A stretch of DNA of 64,000 nucleotides from contig NZ_CP006882.1 of the NCBI RefSeq assembly GCF_000161795.2, positions 1,488,001 to 1,552,000 of the forward strand, in the 5' to 3' direction. The stretch's first letter is position 1, and each line of letters starts with the position of its first letter. The notes under the pieces were generated by a model. That model saw only the letters and a list, made by a program, of their open reading frames with translations, ran no database searches and had not been told where the DNA came from. Source of the DNA: Synechococcus sp. WH 8109 (lineage in GTDB: Bacteria > Cyanobacteriota > Cyanobacteriia > PCC-6307 > Cyanobiaceae). Position numbers and translations under genes: made by a program. This document shows, piece after piece, positions 55,658-64,000 of this stretch.

Positions 55658-57075
55658 TTCTTGCCCAGGCCCAGATCCTTCAATTCCACCAGGAGATCGC
55701 CCAGCACCTTCTTGGCATCACCAAACAGCATTGAGGTGTTGGCTAGCTCGAACAGATCGTTCTTGATGCCGGAGTAACCAGCGCTCATGCCCCGTTTCAC
55801 CACGAACACCGTGCGGGCGTCCTGCACATCCAGAACGGGCATGCCGTAGAGCGGCGAATTGGGGTCGCTCTTGGCCTGAGGATTGACCACATCATTGGCG
55901 CCCAGCACCAACACCACATCGGTGGCAGGGAACTCGGGATTGATCTGATCCATCTCCTGAAGCTGCTCGTAGGGCACATCCGCCTCAGCCAGAAGCACAT
56001 TCATGTGACCCGGCATACGGCCGGCCACCGGGTGAATGGCGTAGGCCACATCTATGCCTGCACTCTCCAGCACCCGAGTCACTTCCCTGAGCGTGTGTTG
56101 CGCCTGCGCCACGGCCAAGCCATAGCCCGGAACAATCACCACCCGTTCAGCTGCCTCGAGGGTGAGGGCGCATTCCTCAACACTGCAGCTGGTGATGTTG
56201 GTGTATTCACCGCCGCCACCGCTTGCAGCGCTCGTGGCACCCAGGGCGCCACCAAACAGCACAGACACCAGGGAACGGTTCATGCCATTGCACATCACCT
56301 GGGTGAGGATCAAACCAGCAGCACCAACCATGGCGCCGGCCACGATCAGTAACTGGCTGCCTACCACGAAACCGGCAGCAGCCGCAGCCACACCGGAATA
56401 GCTGTTCAGCAGGGAGATCACCACGGGCATGTCGGCGCCGCCAATCGGCAGCGTCACCCCGATCCCCAGCAGAGCGGAGGCCACCACCACCAGCCAGAGG
56501 CCCGTGCTCGAATCAGCGTTGCGCAGCATCTCAACGGCACCCACCAGGGATGCCACCGCAAGCGCGATGTTCACGGCATGGCGCGCCTTGCTCTGCATCC
56601 AGGCTGGCGTGGACAACCAACCCTGCAGCTTGGCCATGGCCACGATCGAGCCGGTGAAGGTGATCGCACCGACGAACACGGAGACAACGATCGACACCAC
56701 GGCCACGGGGCCTGCCGCATCAAGGACCGCCGGGTAAAGCGCCGCAGCCAAGGCAACCAGCAGAGACGACATGCCACCGCAGCCGTTAAAGAGGGCAACC
56801 GTCTCCGGCATCGAGGTCATCGGCACCCGTTGGGCGGTGATGGCACCGAGCACACCTCCCACCAACGTTCCGGCAATGATCCAGGTCCAGGCGGCGATGC
56901 TGATGCCGCTGGTGCCGAGGTAATTGAGCAACAGACCAAACACCGCAAGGCCCATGGCCACAGCGGCCAACTGATTGGCGCCCCGGGCAGAACGCACCTT
57001 GGAAAGACCTTTGATGCCAAGTGCTAGCAACAGAACCGCAACCAGCTCGATCGCGTATTTGAGAAGGTCAGACAT
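55654..57075 (-). CDS. pntB: NAD(P) transhydrogenase subunit beta
   Basis: A 473-residue membrane subunit: about eight or nine N-terminal helices forming the proton channel (LGALTAQ-type loops, GSIVAMAKLQGW), then the NADP-binding dIII domain with VIVPGYGLAVAQAQHTLREV and VLVLGANDVVNPQAKSDPNS. With PntA it couples proton movement to hydride transfer between NADH and NADP+. It is the third gene of pntA1-pntA2-pntB; the junction with pntA2 is TGATG (1-base overlap). It joins zwf/opcA as an NADPH source in this window. Confidence 0.96.
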   Translation of the reverse strand: MSDLLKYAIELVAVLLLALGIKGLSKVRSARGANQLAAVAMGLAVFGLLLNYLGTSGISIAAWTWIIAGTLVGGVLGAITAQRVPMTSMPETVALFNGCGGMSSLLVALAAALYPAVLDAAGPVAVVSIVVSVFVGAITFTGSIVAMAKLQGWLSTPAWMQSKARHAVNIALAVASLVGAVEMLRNADSSTGLWLVVVASALLGIGVTLPIGGADMPVVISLLNSYSGVAAAAAGFVVGSQLLIVAGAMVGAAGLILTQVMCNGMNRSLVSVLFGGALGATSAASGGGGEYTNITSCSVEECALTLEAAERVVIVPGYGLAVAQAQHTLREVTRVLESAGIDVAYAIHPVAGRMPGHMNVLLAEADVPYEQLQEMDQINPEFPATDVVLVLGANDVVNPQAKSDPNSPLYGMPVLDVQDARTVFVVKRGMSAGYSGIKNDLFELANTSMLFGDAKKVLGDLLVELKDLGLGKK

Positions 57076-57371
57076 CAGCGGTTCTCCTTGCGAGCAGGCT
57101 TGCGGCTGAACATGGCCAGCATCCGATCGGTCACGAGGAAGCCCCCGATCACGTTGAACAGGGCAAAGCCCAGCGAAACGGAACCCAGGAGCAACACCAC
57201 GGTGTTATTCCCAGCCTTGATGATGGCGGTGAGCGCTGCCAGCACGGTGATGCCCGAGATGGCATTGGCACCACTCATCAAGGGAGTGTGCAGGGTGGGG
57301 GGAACCTTGCCGATTAGCTCCAGCCCAAGCAGGCTGCCAAGCAGGAGAACCCAGAGGAATTCAACAAACAT
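57075..57371 (-). CDS. pntA2: NAD(P) transhydrogenase subunit alpha, membrane part
   Basis: A 98-residue membrane protein of four hydrophobic helices, including GKVPPTLHTPLMSGANAISG, the conserved dII alpha segment. In this and many bacteria the alpha subunit is split, and this small piece supplies the transmembrane helices. It overlaps the larger pntA1 by one base (TGATG) and pntB by one base. The ending RMLAMFSRKPARKENR is typical. Function depends on the full complex. Confidence 0.95.
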   Translation of the reverse strand: MFVEFLWVLLLGSLLGLELIGKVPPTLHTPLMSGANAISGITVLAALTAIIKAGNNTVVLLLGSVSLGFALFNVIGGFLVTDRMLAMFSRKPARKENR

Positions 57372-58525
57372 CAGTTGGCACCTGGGGTAAGGACATCGCC
57401 ACGACGGATGCTGCCGTCCTGGGCTATCAGACAGCCGGCGATCAATTCATCCTCGGGATCAAGGCTAAGGACGCCGTCTTTCAAGGCGGGCTCCAGCAGA
57501 GCCACGAGGTTGCGGGCGTAGAGCGCACTGGCGTGGTTGGGAACGCTGCAGGGCAGGTCGTTACCACCGATCAGCTTCACACCCTTGCGATCCACGGTCT
57601 GGCCAGGAACGGTGTCGGCACAGTTGCCGCCCTGGGCCACAGCCAGATCCACCACCACTGCGCCGGGGCGCATCCGATCGAGCATGTCTGCGCTGATCAG
57701 ACGCGGAGCGCGACGGCCCGGCACCTGGGCGGTGCAGATGGCCACGTCGGCCTCGGCCAGCTGATCCGACAGCTGCTGACGCTGGGCCGCGAGGAAGGCG
57801 TCGGAAGCCTGTTTGGCATAGCCACCGGATTCCGCAGGCTTCTCCTCCATCTCTGGGGGCTCGATGAAACGAGCTCCAAGGGATTCGACCTGTTCTTTCA
57901 CCGCAGGCCTGATGTCACTGACGTACACCACTGCACCCAGACGGCGCGCTGTGGCCACGGCCTGAAGGCCGGCCACACCGGCTCCAAGAATGACCACCTT
58001 GGCCGGCTGAACGGTGCCCGCTGCCGTCATCAGCATCGGGAAATAACGGTCCAGCGCGGCGGAGGCAAGCAGCACCGACTTGTATCCAGCGATGTTGGCC
58101 TGGGAGGACAGCGCATCGGCAGACTGCGCCCGGCTGATCCGGGGCAAAAGCTCGAGCGCCATGGCGGAAAGGCCGCTGCGCTTGAGGGCGGCCGTCAGCT
58201 CTTCGTTGGCATAGGGGGAGAGCAGGCCAACCACCAGCGCTCCTTGGCGCATACGGGACAGGGTGGCTGCGCTCGGTGCTTGAACACAGAGCAAAACATC
58301 GGCCTGGTTCCAGGCCGATGTGTCTCCCAACTCAATGAGCTCCGCACCCTGCTCGGCATAGGCCTCATCGAGGTGTCCGGAGGGGGTACCGGCTCCGCGT
58401 TCGACTACGACGCTGCAGCCCAACGAAATAAATTTCTTGACCGTATCCGGTGTTGCCGCGACACGGGTTTCTCCCGGCGTCGACTCCACCGGTATCAGAA
58501 GTCTGGGCAAGGCGAACACAACCAC
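57371..58525 (-). CDS. pntA1: NAD(P) transhydrogenase subunit alpha, NAD-binding part
   Basis: A 384-residue soluble NAD(H)-binding domain I. It starts like alanine-dehydrogenase relatives (RLLIPVESTPGETRVAATPD) and has the Rossmann loop VVILGAGVAGLQAVATARRL with QVESLGARFIEPPEME. It hands hydride to the dIII domain of PntB. The GTG at 58525 is the longest start; a TTG at 58510 (MPRLLIPVES) would match family N-termini better. It leads the pnt operon; the unknown gene at 58636 diverges from it. Confidence 0.95.
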   Translation of the reverse strand: MVVFALPRLLIPVESTPGETRVAATPDTVKKFISLGCSVVVERGAGTPSGHLDEAYAEQGAELIELGDTSAWNQADVLLCVQAPSAATLSRMRQGALVVGLLSPYANEELTAALKRSGLSAMALELLPRISRAQSADALSSQANIAGYKSVLLASAALDRYFPMLMTAAGTVQPAKVVILGAGVAGLQAVATARRLGAVVYVSDIRPAVKEQVESLGARFIEPPEMEEKPAESGGYAKQASDAFLAAQRQQLSDQLAEADVAICTAQVPGRRAPRLISADMLDRMRPGAVVVDLAVAQGGNCADTVPGQTVDRKGVKLIGGNDLPCSVPNHASALYARNLVALLEPALKDGVLSLDPEDELIAGCLIAQDGSIRRGDVLTPGAN

Positions 58526-58635
58526 CGACCCGGCACAGGGTAGAAGGTCGCCTTCTCAAGATCGAGGAAACTTCCTGAAGAACGCTCAGAGCTTCTGTAG
58601 TTCTTGCTACGTGGAGTGCACCCTCTGTGCTTCCC

Positions 58636-59214
58636 ATGGGTCTCAGCGCAATCGAGTGTCCCGACGGCGTCTGCCACAGCCACCACGGTGGCCATGCCGT
58701 TGAACGGGAAACCATGCAGTCCACTCTCCAATTGCACGGCAAAGACTGGTGTGAACGACTTGCGGAGCGGATTTATGAAATCTCCGTCGACACCTTTTCG
58801 CAAAGCGTGATGCCGAGCCTGCACACGGCCGGCTGGCAGCGACGCCATCTCGACTGGGAGTTCAAGCTCCACGACGGAGAGAGCGAACCCGATCGGACCC
58901 TGGTGGACGGGATGATCAACGCGACAGAAAGCTTCCTGCGCAGCAGCGAAGTGCACCGCCTGTTTATTCAGGAACTCGTGCAGGGCACCTTCGCGGAAGC
59001 CGACAACGACGACCTCCGCATTCAAGCGGTGCGCACCTTGGTGGAGACAGAGATCGTGGCGATGCTTGAGGAGCACAAGGAGGAGCTGCTGGATCGGCTC
59101 GCTCAGCAGCTGCTGGACACCGCCAAGGGCGATTTCACAGCGGCTCGCTCCGCCTCAGAGGAGGCCTTGAAGGAGGTGGAGCACCTGGTGGTGAACCACG
59201 CCGAAGCGCTCTGA
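58636..59214 (+). CDS. Conserved cyanobacterial hypothetical protein
   Basis: About 192 residues, MGLSAIECPDGVCHSHHGGH at the start. The His/Cys-rich N-terminal stretch (CPDGVCHSHHGGHAVE) looks able to bind a metal, and the rest is helical and acidic (VETEIVAMLEEHKEELLDRL). No membrane helix and no named domain are apparent. The frame is open slightly further upstream to TTG 58627. It diverges from pntA1 across about 110 bases, which should contain both promoters. Function unknown. Confidence 0.7.
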   Translation: MGLSAIECPDGVCHSHHGGHAVERETMQSTLQLHGKDWCERLAERIYEISVDTFSQSVMPSLHTAGWQRRHLDWEFKLHDGESEPDRTLVDGMINATESFLRSSEVHRLFIQELVQGTFAEADNDDLRIQAVRTLVETEIVAMLEEHKEELLDRLAQQLLDTAKGDFTAARSASEEALKEVEHLVVNHAEAL

Positions 59215-59247
59215 AGCAGGGGCGCTTATCCAAGACATGCTGCCGGC

Positions 59248-59424
59248 TCAAACGATCGGCAGCACTTCCTGTTCGAGGCCCACAGCCCAGTTCACCTCGC
59301 CGCGGCGGTGCAGGAAGCGGGCCCTAAGAATTAACGGATCGATGTCGCAGTCGAGTTGCCAGCAGAGATCGAGTTGGTCGCGCTGCTGGTCGAGAGGGCT
59401 GCTGAAAAAACGACGTTGGGCCAT
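59248..59424 (-). CDS. Small conserved hypothetical protein
   Basis: A 58-residue soluble protein, MAQRRFFSSPLDQQRDQLDL at the start and RGEVNWAVGLEQEVLPIV at the end. The frame is open to 59481 but the later ATG gives a cleaner start. No membrane segment or motif for a function. It converges on the 58636 gene 33 bases away and diverges from the helicase. Its compact helical text with conserved-looking Trp and Arg is the only support. Confidence 0.55.
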   Translation of the reverse strand: MAQRRFFSSPLDQQRDQLDLCWQLDCDIDPLILRARFLHRRGEVNWAVGLEQEVLPIV

Positions 59425-59526
59425 GGCGATGGGCGGGACCCGATCCCGATGGAGCTGATGGCCGGACAGTAGAGATGCCACAGCACAAAAGAATGGTTAA
59501 AAAGACTCATCTTCCCGAGAGGTGAT

Positions 59527-60981
59527 ATCTCAGCCGTCAGCTTCAACCTCCCTACCAGTCAGGACACGAACGAAGACCAAACCCGGCAGGTTCAACCAAG
59601 GCAGTGGCAGCAACAACTAATTCAGCTTCTGCGACGAAGGCTCGAGCTTGAGGGCAGCAGCCGCGACCTGCTGGTATTTGCAGGCCCAGGGGCAGGCAAA
59701 ACCCTCGGCGCGTTGCTGGGATTCCGCGCCATGCGCGATCAGGGCCGGCTGGAACATTTCGTGGTCTTCTGCCACCGAACCTCAATCCTCAACCAGTGGA
59801 AATCCGCCGCGGCGCGTCTTGGCTTGCAGCTGGAGGAGTGGCCCTGCCCGCCGGAGCAAAGCCAGGACGCCGATGGATTGCTCGTGACCTATCAGGGGGC
59901 CGGTCGCCAGCTCGAGGCTCTGGGGGCACGGCTCGAGCAATGGGGCCTGAGCGCCTGCATGGCGATCGCCGATGAGGCCCATCATCTCGGCGTTGATCCC
60001 GACGAACCGGATGCCACCGCCTGGGGGCAGACCTTTCTGGAGCTGACCGGCAGCGTGCGGCTGCGGCTGGGGCTCACGGGCACCCCCTTTCGTGCCGACA
60101 ACCTGGCGTTCTGCGCCGCCCGGCGCATGCGGGTGCGTCTGGATGACGGCGGTTGGATTGAGCAGATCCGACCGGACCTTTGCGTTGAACCCAGGGACTT
60201 GATCGCCGCAGGGGATGTGCGCCCCCTGGAGTTCCGCTTTCAGGACGGCTGGGTGGAACACAGCCGCGAAGGACAACCCGACCGCGACGTTTCGCCCCTC
60301 TCGGCGGAGCAACGGGAAAGCTGGCGCGCGCGCAACCTGCGTCGCGCCATCCGCCTGGCCGACAGCAGCAGCATTGGCCAGCAGGTTCTGCTGCGCGCCC
60401 AACAGAAGCTGAATCAGTTGCGTGAGCGACAGCAGCAGGCTGCTGGTCTTGTGATCGCCCGCGACATCAGCCACGCCGAAGCCATCAGCCGGGTGTTGAT
60501 CGACGACGGCAACCGGGTGGAGTTGATCCATTCCCAGAGCCCCCAGGCAACGGAGCGCTTGAACGCCTTCCAAAGCGGTAACGCCGATTGGCTGGTGAGC
60601 ATCGACATGTGCGCGGAGGGCTTTGATGCGCCACGTCTGCGGGTGGTGGCCTATCTGACGACCGTGGTGACCCGAAGCCGTTTTGTACAGGGCATCACCC
60701 GGGCTGTGCGGATGACGCCCGAACTGGCCGCCCGTGAAGCCATTCCCAGAGAAGCCTCCTACGTGTTTGCTCCGGCCGACCCGCTGCTGATGAACTACGC
60801 CAGGTCATGGTCGGTGGCCGAGCCCTACGTGCTGCGGCCTCAGGAGCAGGAAGTCGAGGACGAGCAGCCGGGGGTTGGAGCCTGGCGCGGACCGAGCCTT
60901 CCCCTGGAAGCGGTGGAGGACGGAGCCGGCGCTGTAATTCGTCTAAAAACGCCCGAATTGCCCACTTTTTTGCAGCGCTGA
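59527..60981 (+). CDS. DEAH-type superfamily 2 helicase without a standard start codon
   Basis: About 484 residues from 59527. Walker A is FAGPGAGKT (residues 51-59), the DEAH box IADEAHH (about 149), LGLTGTPFRADN, CAEGFDAPRLRVV and QGITRAVRM (motifs V and VI), a two-RecA SF2 core like RadD/UvrB-like helicases. The frame is open from 59473, after a TAG at 59470-59472, but contains no ATG, GTG or TTG before 59713, which lies beyond Walker A. I place the start at ATC 59527, after GAGAGGTG, as a guess; the true N-terminus is uncertain. Confidence 0.8.
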   Translation: MSAVSFNLPTSQDTNEDQTRQVQPRQWQQQLIQLLRRRLELEGSSRDLLVFAGPGAGKTLGALLGFRAMRDQGRLEHFVVFCHRTSILNQWKSAAARLGLQLEEWPCPPEQSQDADGLLVTYQGAGRQLEALGARLEQWGLSACMAIADEAHHLGVDPDEPDATAWGQTFLELTGSVRLRLGLTGTPFRADNLAFCAARRMRVRLDDGGWIEQIRPDLCVEPRDLIAAGDVRPLEFRFQDGWVEHSREGQPDRDVSPLSAEQRESWRARNLRRAIRLADSSSIGQQVLLRAQQKLNQLRERQQQAAGLVIARDISHAEAISRVLIDDGNRVELIHSQSPQATERLNAFQSGNADWLVSIDMCAEGFDAPRLRVVAYLTTVVTRSRFVQGITRAVRMTPELAAREAIPREASYVFAPADPLLMNYARSWSVAEPYVLRPQEQEVEDEQPGVGAWRGPSLPLEAVEDGAGAVIRLKTPELPTFLQR

Positions 60982-61077
60982 GCACAGCATTGGCCAGAGG
61001 AAAATGCGAATTTGTGCAAATGGAAGGCTGAAAGGGCCCCCCGATCCGCCAACCTGATCAACATCGAGGAGACAGCC

Positions 61078-61326
61078 ATGGACGCCGCAATTGAACGTCG
61101 GATCGTCGTTGCAACAGGCTGGGCATCAACGCGCATCGCAGTCCTGGACAAGGAAGAGCGCTATGAGGACAGTTATGCGATAACGCAAGAATTCTGCGAA
61201 TGGATCACATGCATTGGCGAAAACGTAGAGATGCTTGAGGCCAATGTTTTGGCAGCTCCGCGCAACCCGAGCAAACGGCGCCCGATTCACGACCCCAGCT
61301 CCAACGACTCAGAAGTTCAAATCTGA
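61078..61326 (+). CDS. Small hypothetical protein
   Basis: An 82-residue soluble protein, MDAAIERRIVVATGWASTRI then AVLDKEERYEDSYAITQEFC. A strong GAGGAGA (61065-61071) seven bases before ATG 61078 decides the start; the open frame to 61012 does not look coding. The Cys-Trp stretch ITQEFCEWITCIGENVEMLE is notable but not a known motif. It lies between the helicase and ntrC. Composition is nearer neutral GC than neighbours. Function unknown. Confidence 0.6.
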   Translation: MDAAIERRIVVATGWASTRIAVLDKEERYEDSYAITQEFCEWITCIGENVEMLEANVLAAPRNPSKRRPIHDPSSNDSEVQI

Positions 61327-61406
61327 ATATTTTCTTAAATTCTTCTAAACCTCGTTCATTCACTTCCAAGTCTTTGCTCACGTCGGCTTGCAGCAGGGCT
61401 TTAGAT

Positions 61407-61420
61407 TTAACTCATAGTCA
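61407..61420 (+). promoter_or_regulatory. 14-base motif in ntrC leader, shared with leuA leader
   Basis: TTAACTCATAGTCA ends 14 bases before the ntrC GTG start. The same 14-mer stands before leuA in the same orientation (minus strand, 15940-15953). A shared promoter element or regulator site is possible. Confidence 0.35.
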
Positions 61421-61433
61421 GTTCGCTTAAGCG

Positions 61434-62816
61434 GTGGGTCAAGCCGGTACAGATCACATCGAAAACCTGGTCATCGTTGGGTCAGGGCCAGCCGGGTACA
61501 CAGCAGCCATCTACGCAGCACGGGCCAACCTGCAACCGCTGCTGATTACTGGGTTCCAACGCGGTGGCATTCCCGGTGGCCAGCTGATGACCACCACCCA
61601 TGTGGAGAATTTTCCGGGCTTCCCGGATGGTGTGCTCGGGCCCGACCTGATGGACCTGATGAAGTCCCAGGCGGTGCGTTGGGGCACCCACTTGCTTGAA
61701 GCGGATGCCGACAACATTGATCTGAGCTCCAAGCCTTATCGGGTTGAGGTGGAAGGACAGACCATCCGCACCCACGCCCTGGTGATTGCCACGGGCGCCA
61801 GTGCCAACCGCCTCCAACTGCCCTCGGAGCAAACCTTCTGGAGCAAAGGCATCAGCGCCTGCGCGATCTGTGACGGCGCCACACCGCAGTTCCGCAATGA
61901 GGAACTCGCCGTGGTGGGCGGCGGCGACTCCGCCTGCGAGGAAGCCGTGTACCTCACCAAGTACGGAAGCCACGTGCATCTGGTGGTGCGCTCCGACAAA
62001 CTCCGCGCCAGTGCCGCCATGGCTGATCGGGTGTTGGCCAACGACTCAATCACGGTGCATTGGAACAGCGAGATCGAAGACGTGAGCGGGGACGACTGGA
62101 TGCAGTCGATGACCCTGCGCAATCGCATCGAGGGCAGTTCATCCACCATCGCCGTTAAAGGTCTCTTCTATGCCATCGGCCACACCCCCAACACCGATCT
62201 GCTTCAGGGGCAAATCGATCTGAACGAAAAGGGTTACCTGACAACGGAAGCGGGACGACCGGAAACGTCCATGGAAGGCGTCTTCGCAGCCGGTGATGTG
62301 GCCGATGCCGAATGGAGACAGGGCATCACCGCAGCTGGCAGCGGCTGCAAGGCGGCCTTGGCAGCAGAGCGCTGGCTGAGTCACCACAACCTGGCCACCC
62401 GGGTGCAGCGTGAGCAGGTGGAGCCGGCAGTGGCAGAACGTCCTGTGAATGTGGATGTCACCACGGAAGCCACCTACGACCCCCAGGGACTTTGGCAGAA
62501 AGGAAGCTTTGCCCTGCGCAAGCTCTATCACGACAGCGCCAAGCCTCTGCTGGTGATTTACACCTCACCCACCTGCGGCCCTTGCCACGTGCTGAAGCCC
62601 CAGCTGCAGCGGGTGATTCAAGAGCTTGATGGATCAGCCCAGGCCGTTGTCATCGACATCGAGGCCGATCAAGAGATCGCCGAGCAGGCTGGTGTGAACG
62701 GCACACCCACGGTGCAGCTGTTCCACAACAAAGCCATGGTGAAGCAATGGCGCGGCGTGAAACAGCGCAGTGAATTCAAAGCTGCGATTGAAGGTTGCCT
62801 TCAGGCTGCGGCCTGA
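61434..62816 (+). CDS. ntrC: NADPH-thioredoxin reductase C (TrxR-Trx fusion)
   Basis: A 460-residue fusion. Residues 1-320 are thioredoxin reductase: FAD fold [20 protein letters not shown], redox pair CAIC (143, 146), NADPH site [25 protein letters not shown]. After a linker, a thioredoxin domain carries [11 protein letters not shown] (Cys381, Cys384). NTRC uses NADPH directly to reduce 2-Cys peroxiredoxins and Calvin or chlorophyll enzymes, complementing TrxA. GTG 61434 starts [18 protein letters not shown]. Its TGA sits in an inverted repeat shared with the infA stop. Confidence 0.96.
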   Translation: MGQAGTDHIENLVIVGSGPAGYTAAIYAARANLQPLLITGFQRGGIPGGQLMTTTHVENFPGFPDGVLGPDLMDLMKSQAVRWGTHLLEADADNIDLSSKPYRVEVEGQTIRTHALVIATGASANRLQLPSEQTFWSKGISACAICDGATPQFRNEELAVVGGGDSACEEAVYLTKYGSHVHLVVRSDKLRASAAMADRVLANDSITVHWNSEIEDVSGDDWMQSMTLRNRIEGSSSTIAVKGLFYAIGHTPNTDLLQGQIDLNEKGYLTTEAGRPETSMEGVFAAGDVADAEWRQGITAAGSGCKAALAAERWLSHHNLATRVQREQVEPAVAERPVNVDVTTEATYDPQGLWQKGSFALRKLYHDSAKPLLVIYTSPTCGPCHVLKPQLQRVIQELDGSAQAVVIDIEADQEIAEQAGVNGTPTVQLFHNKAMVKQWRGVKQRSEFKAAIEGCLQAAA

Positions 62817-62831
62817 GGGCAACAGCCCTCA
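62814..62831. terminator. Inverted repeat containing both stop codons of ntrC and infA
   Basis: TGAGGGC and GCCCTCA form a perfect 7-base stem with loop AACA. The first TGA ends ntrC on the plus strand; the complement of the last three bases is the TGA ending infA on the minus strand. It is probably a bidirectional terminator, although U tracts are short. Confidence 0.6.
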
Positions 62832-63098
62832 ACGACGGCGCGGGCCGCCGGGGCGGTTGCCGCCGGGACGACCGCCGGGAGCACCGGCATTGCGCTCGCG
62901 GTAGGTGATGCGGCCGCGGGTGAGGTCGTAGGGACTGATCTCCACCAGCACTTTGTCACCCGCGAGCAATTTGATCCGGAACTTGGTGAGCTTTCCAGCC
63001 GCTCTGCAGAGGCATTGGTGACCAGCAGGCTGCTCGAGGGTGACCAGATAGAACCCGTTGCCCTGTTCCTTCTCGATCACGCCCGAGGTTTCGATCAT
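62829..63098 (-). CDS. infA: Translation initiation factor IF-1
   Basis: An 89-residue OB-fold protein. SGVIEKEQGNGFYLVTLEQ and GDKVLVEISPYDLTRGRITY are the IF-1 pattern, with an added basic Gly/Arg/Pro tail (GGRPGGNRPGGPRRR) not found in E. coli IF-1, where residues end near R72. IF-1 binds the 30S A site during initiation. It stands alone rather than in a ribosomal-protein operon. The start ATG 63098 fits MIETSGVIEKE. Confidence 0.9.
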   Translation of the reverse strand: MIETSGVIEKEQGNGFYLVTLEQPAGHQCLCRAAGKLTKFRIKLLAGDKVLVEISPYDLTRGRITYRERNAGAPGGRPGGNRPGGPRRR

Positions 63099-63205
63099 GC
63101 GCTGGTGGCCAGTTCTGTCTTGCTGCAGTCAGTTTAGAAGGCCACTTGCACCCCGCAGAGACAACACAGCCCTTAGGCTCCAACGCCGACACACATCCCC
63201 CTGCC

Positions 63206-63298
63206 GTGATTCTCCCCCCGTTGAGCCTGGATCTCGGCCTGCTGCTGATCTCCATTGGCGTGGTCAACCTGTGGAGGATGCGCGAAAACGCAAGCTGA
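63206..63298 (+). CDS. Possible 30-residue membrane peptide
   Basis: A GTG-started frame of 30 codons plus TGA: MILPPLSLDLGLLLISIGVV then NLWRMRENAS, with one hydrophobic segment and a charged C-terminus. It directly precedes the pseudouridine synthase start (gap of 1 base). The size suits a small thylakoid or membrane peptide, but none is recognised. Kept at low confidence. Confidence 0.4.
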   Translation: MILPPLSLDLGLLLISIGVVNLWRMRENAS

Positions 63299-63299
63299 C

Positions 63300-63947
63300 T
63301 TGACGACGCTGCTGCTGAACAAGCCCTTCGGGGTTTTGAGTCAATTCACACCGGAGGAGGGAAGCCGCTGGCGTTGCCTGAGCGACTTTGTTGATGTGCC
63401 CCATGTGTACGCCGCGGGTCGACTCGATGCCGACAGCGAGGGGCTGCTGATCCTCACCAGCAACGGCCGTCTACAACAGCGCCTCACTGACCCTCGCTTT
63501 GGCCACTGGCGCAGCTACTGGGCGCAGGTGGAAGGCACTCCCAACAACAATCAACTGCAACAGCTCTGCGATGGCGTTGTGGTTCAGGGGCGCCGCACCT
63601 TGTCGGCAAAGGCGTGCTTGCTTCAGGGCCACGACCAGCCGCAGTTGCCCGAACGAACACCTCCGATTCGTTATCGCGCTGCAATCCCCACCAGTTGGTT
63701 GCAGCTATCCCTCACCGAGGGGCGCAACCGGCAAGTGCGCCGGATGACGGCGGCTGTTGGCCTGCCGACGCTGCGTCTGGTGCGCTGCTGCATCGATCTG
63801 ATGGACAACGGTCCACCGCTGGACCTTACGGGCCTACAACCCGGCACTTGGCGTGCGGTGACGGCAGCTGAACAGGAACGGCTCAACCGCCTGATGAGCA
63901 GCAGCTCGAGCCCTGGCCCTCGGCGGGGAGGACCCCGACGAGGGTGA
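63300..63947 (+). CDS. RsuA-family 23S/16S rRNA pseudouridine synthase
   Basis: About 215 residues from TTG 63300 (MTTLLLNKPFGVLSQF). The catalytic pattern is AAGRLDADSEGLLILTSNG (Asp in RLDxDSEGL) and the RNA-binding arm SLTEGRNRQVRRMTAAVGLP. No S4 domain precedes it, which matches RluE/RluB-like short members; the modified base is not determined. The C-terminal tail is basic and Gly/Arg-rich. With the broken RluA-like gene at 10.8 kb, this is the intact pseudouridine synthase of the window. Confidence 0.88.
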   Translation: MTTLLLNKPFGVLSQFTPEEGSRWRCLSDFVDVPHVYAAGRLDADSEGLLILTSNGRLQQRLTDPRFGHWRSYWAQVEGTPNNNQLQQLCDGVVVQGRRTLSAKACLLQGHDQPQLPERTPPIRYRAAIPTSWLQLSLTEGRNRQVRRMTAAVGLPTLRLVRCCIDLMDNGPPLDLTGLQPGTWRAVTAAEQERLNRLMSSSSSPGPRRGGPRRG

Positions 63948-64000
63948 CCGCCCGGAATTCAATGCCCTCCACCACACGCCAGGGCTGCTCACTGCGATCG

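Noticed and set aside
63883-64000. Minus-strand open frame entering from the right edge (reads EQPWRVVEGIEFRAV)
   Set aside because: Protein-like, but only about 38 codons are in the window and they overlap the pseudouridine synthase; not enough to support a gene.

Overview
The window reads as chromosome of a marine picocyanobacterium, most likely marine Synechococcus (subcluster 5.1-like). The reasons are direct: chlorophyll synthesis (chlI), cytochrome b6f (petG), cytochrome cM, a lycopene cyclase, the cyanobacterial NTRC fusion, a thylakoid CAAD/CURT1-type protein, the order guaB3 - Yfr1 sRNA - trxA - hisH - rsmD - petG - cytM, very short intergenic gaps and GC-rich coding sequence. The strain assignment is inference. 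No rRNA, tRNA, CRISPR array, insertion sequence or prophage was recognised.

Layout. 1-3.6 kb: end of zwf, its partner opcA, cobyrinate diamide synthase and acylphosphatase. 3.7-13.4 kb: RecD-like helicase, DUF212 and crtE in one minus-strand unit; a heavily broken 2OG-Fe(II) oxygenase-like pseudogene; folD; a PgpH-type 7TM-HD protein; a frameshifted RluA-type pseudouridine synthase; small conserved unknowns. 13.4-25.2 kb: sugar ABC permease, leuA, GH57 enzyme, lycopene cyclase with gyrA, CAAD protein, guaB3, Yfr1, trxA, hisH, rsmD, and petG running antisense to the rsmD tail. 25.2-39.4 kb: a long plus-strand run (cytM, TrmJ-like methylase, beta-lactamase-like protein, DUF3370, chlI, ruvC, 5-FCL, sufE, homoserine dehydrogenase, a DppA/DppB-like pair), then a lipobox hydrolase and an MFS transporter. 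39.4-42.6 kb: an AT-rich insert with a single large TPR-glycosyltransferase gene, the one clearly foreign-looking segment. 42.6-64 kb: ychF, HlyD-type adaptor, polA, cysS, NSS transporter, dxr, FAD2-like desaturase, the pntA1-pntA2-pntB operon with an alpha/beta hydrolase, a DEAH helicase with no ordinary start codon, ntrC, infA and an RsuA-type pseudouridine synthase.

Functional threads. NADPH and redox: zwf/opcA, pnt, NTRC and TrxA. Isoprenoids and pigments: dxr, crtE, crtL, chlI. One-carbon metabolism: folD and 5-FCL. Amino acids: leuA, hom, hisH, cysS. RNA modification: rsmD, TrmJ-like, RsuA-like and the broken RluA-like gene.

The points most worth a second look are the TPR-GT41-like island gene, the two broken genes, the helicase and MFS genes lacking standard starts, a 14-base motif shared by the leuA and ntrC leaders, and inverted repeats at convergent gene ends, one of which contains both stop codons.
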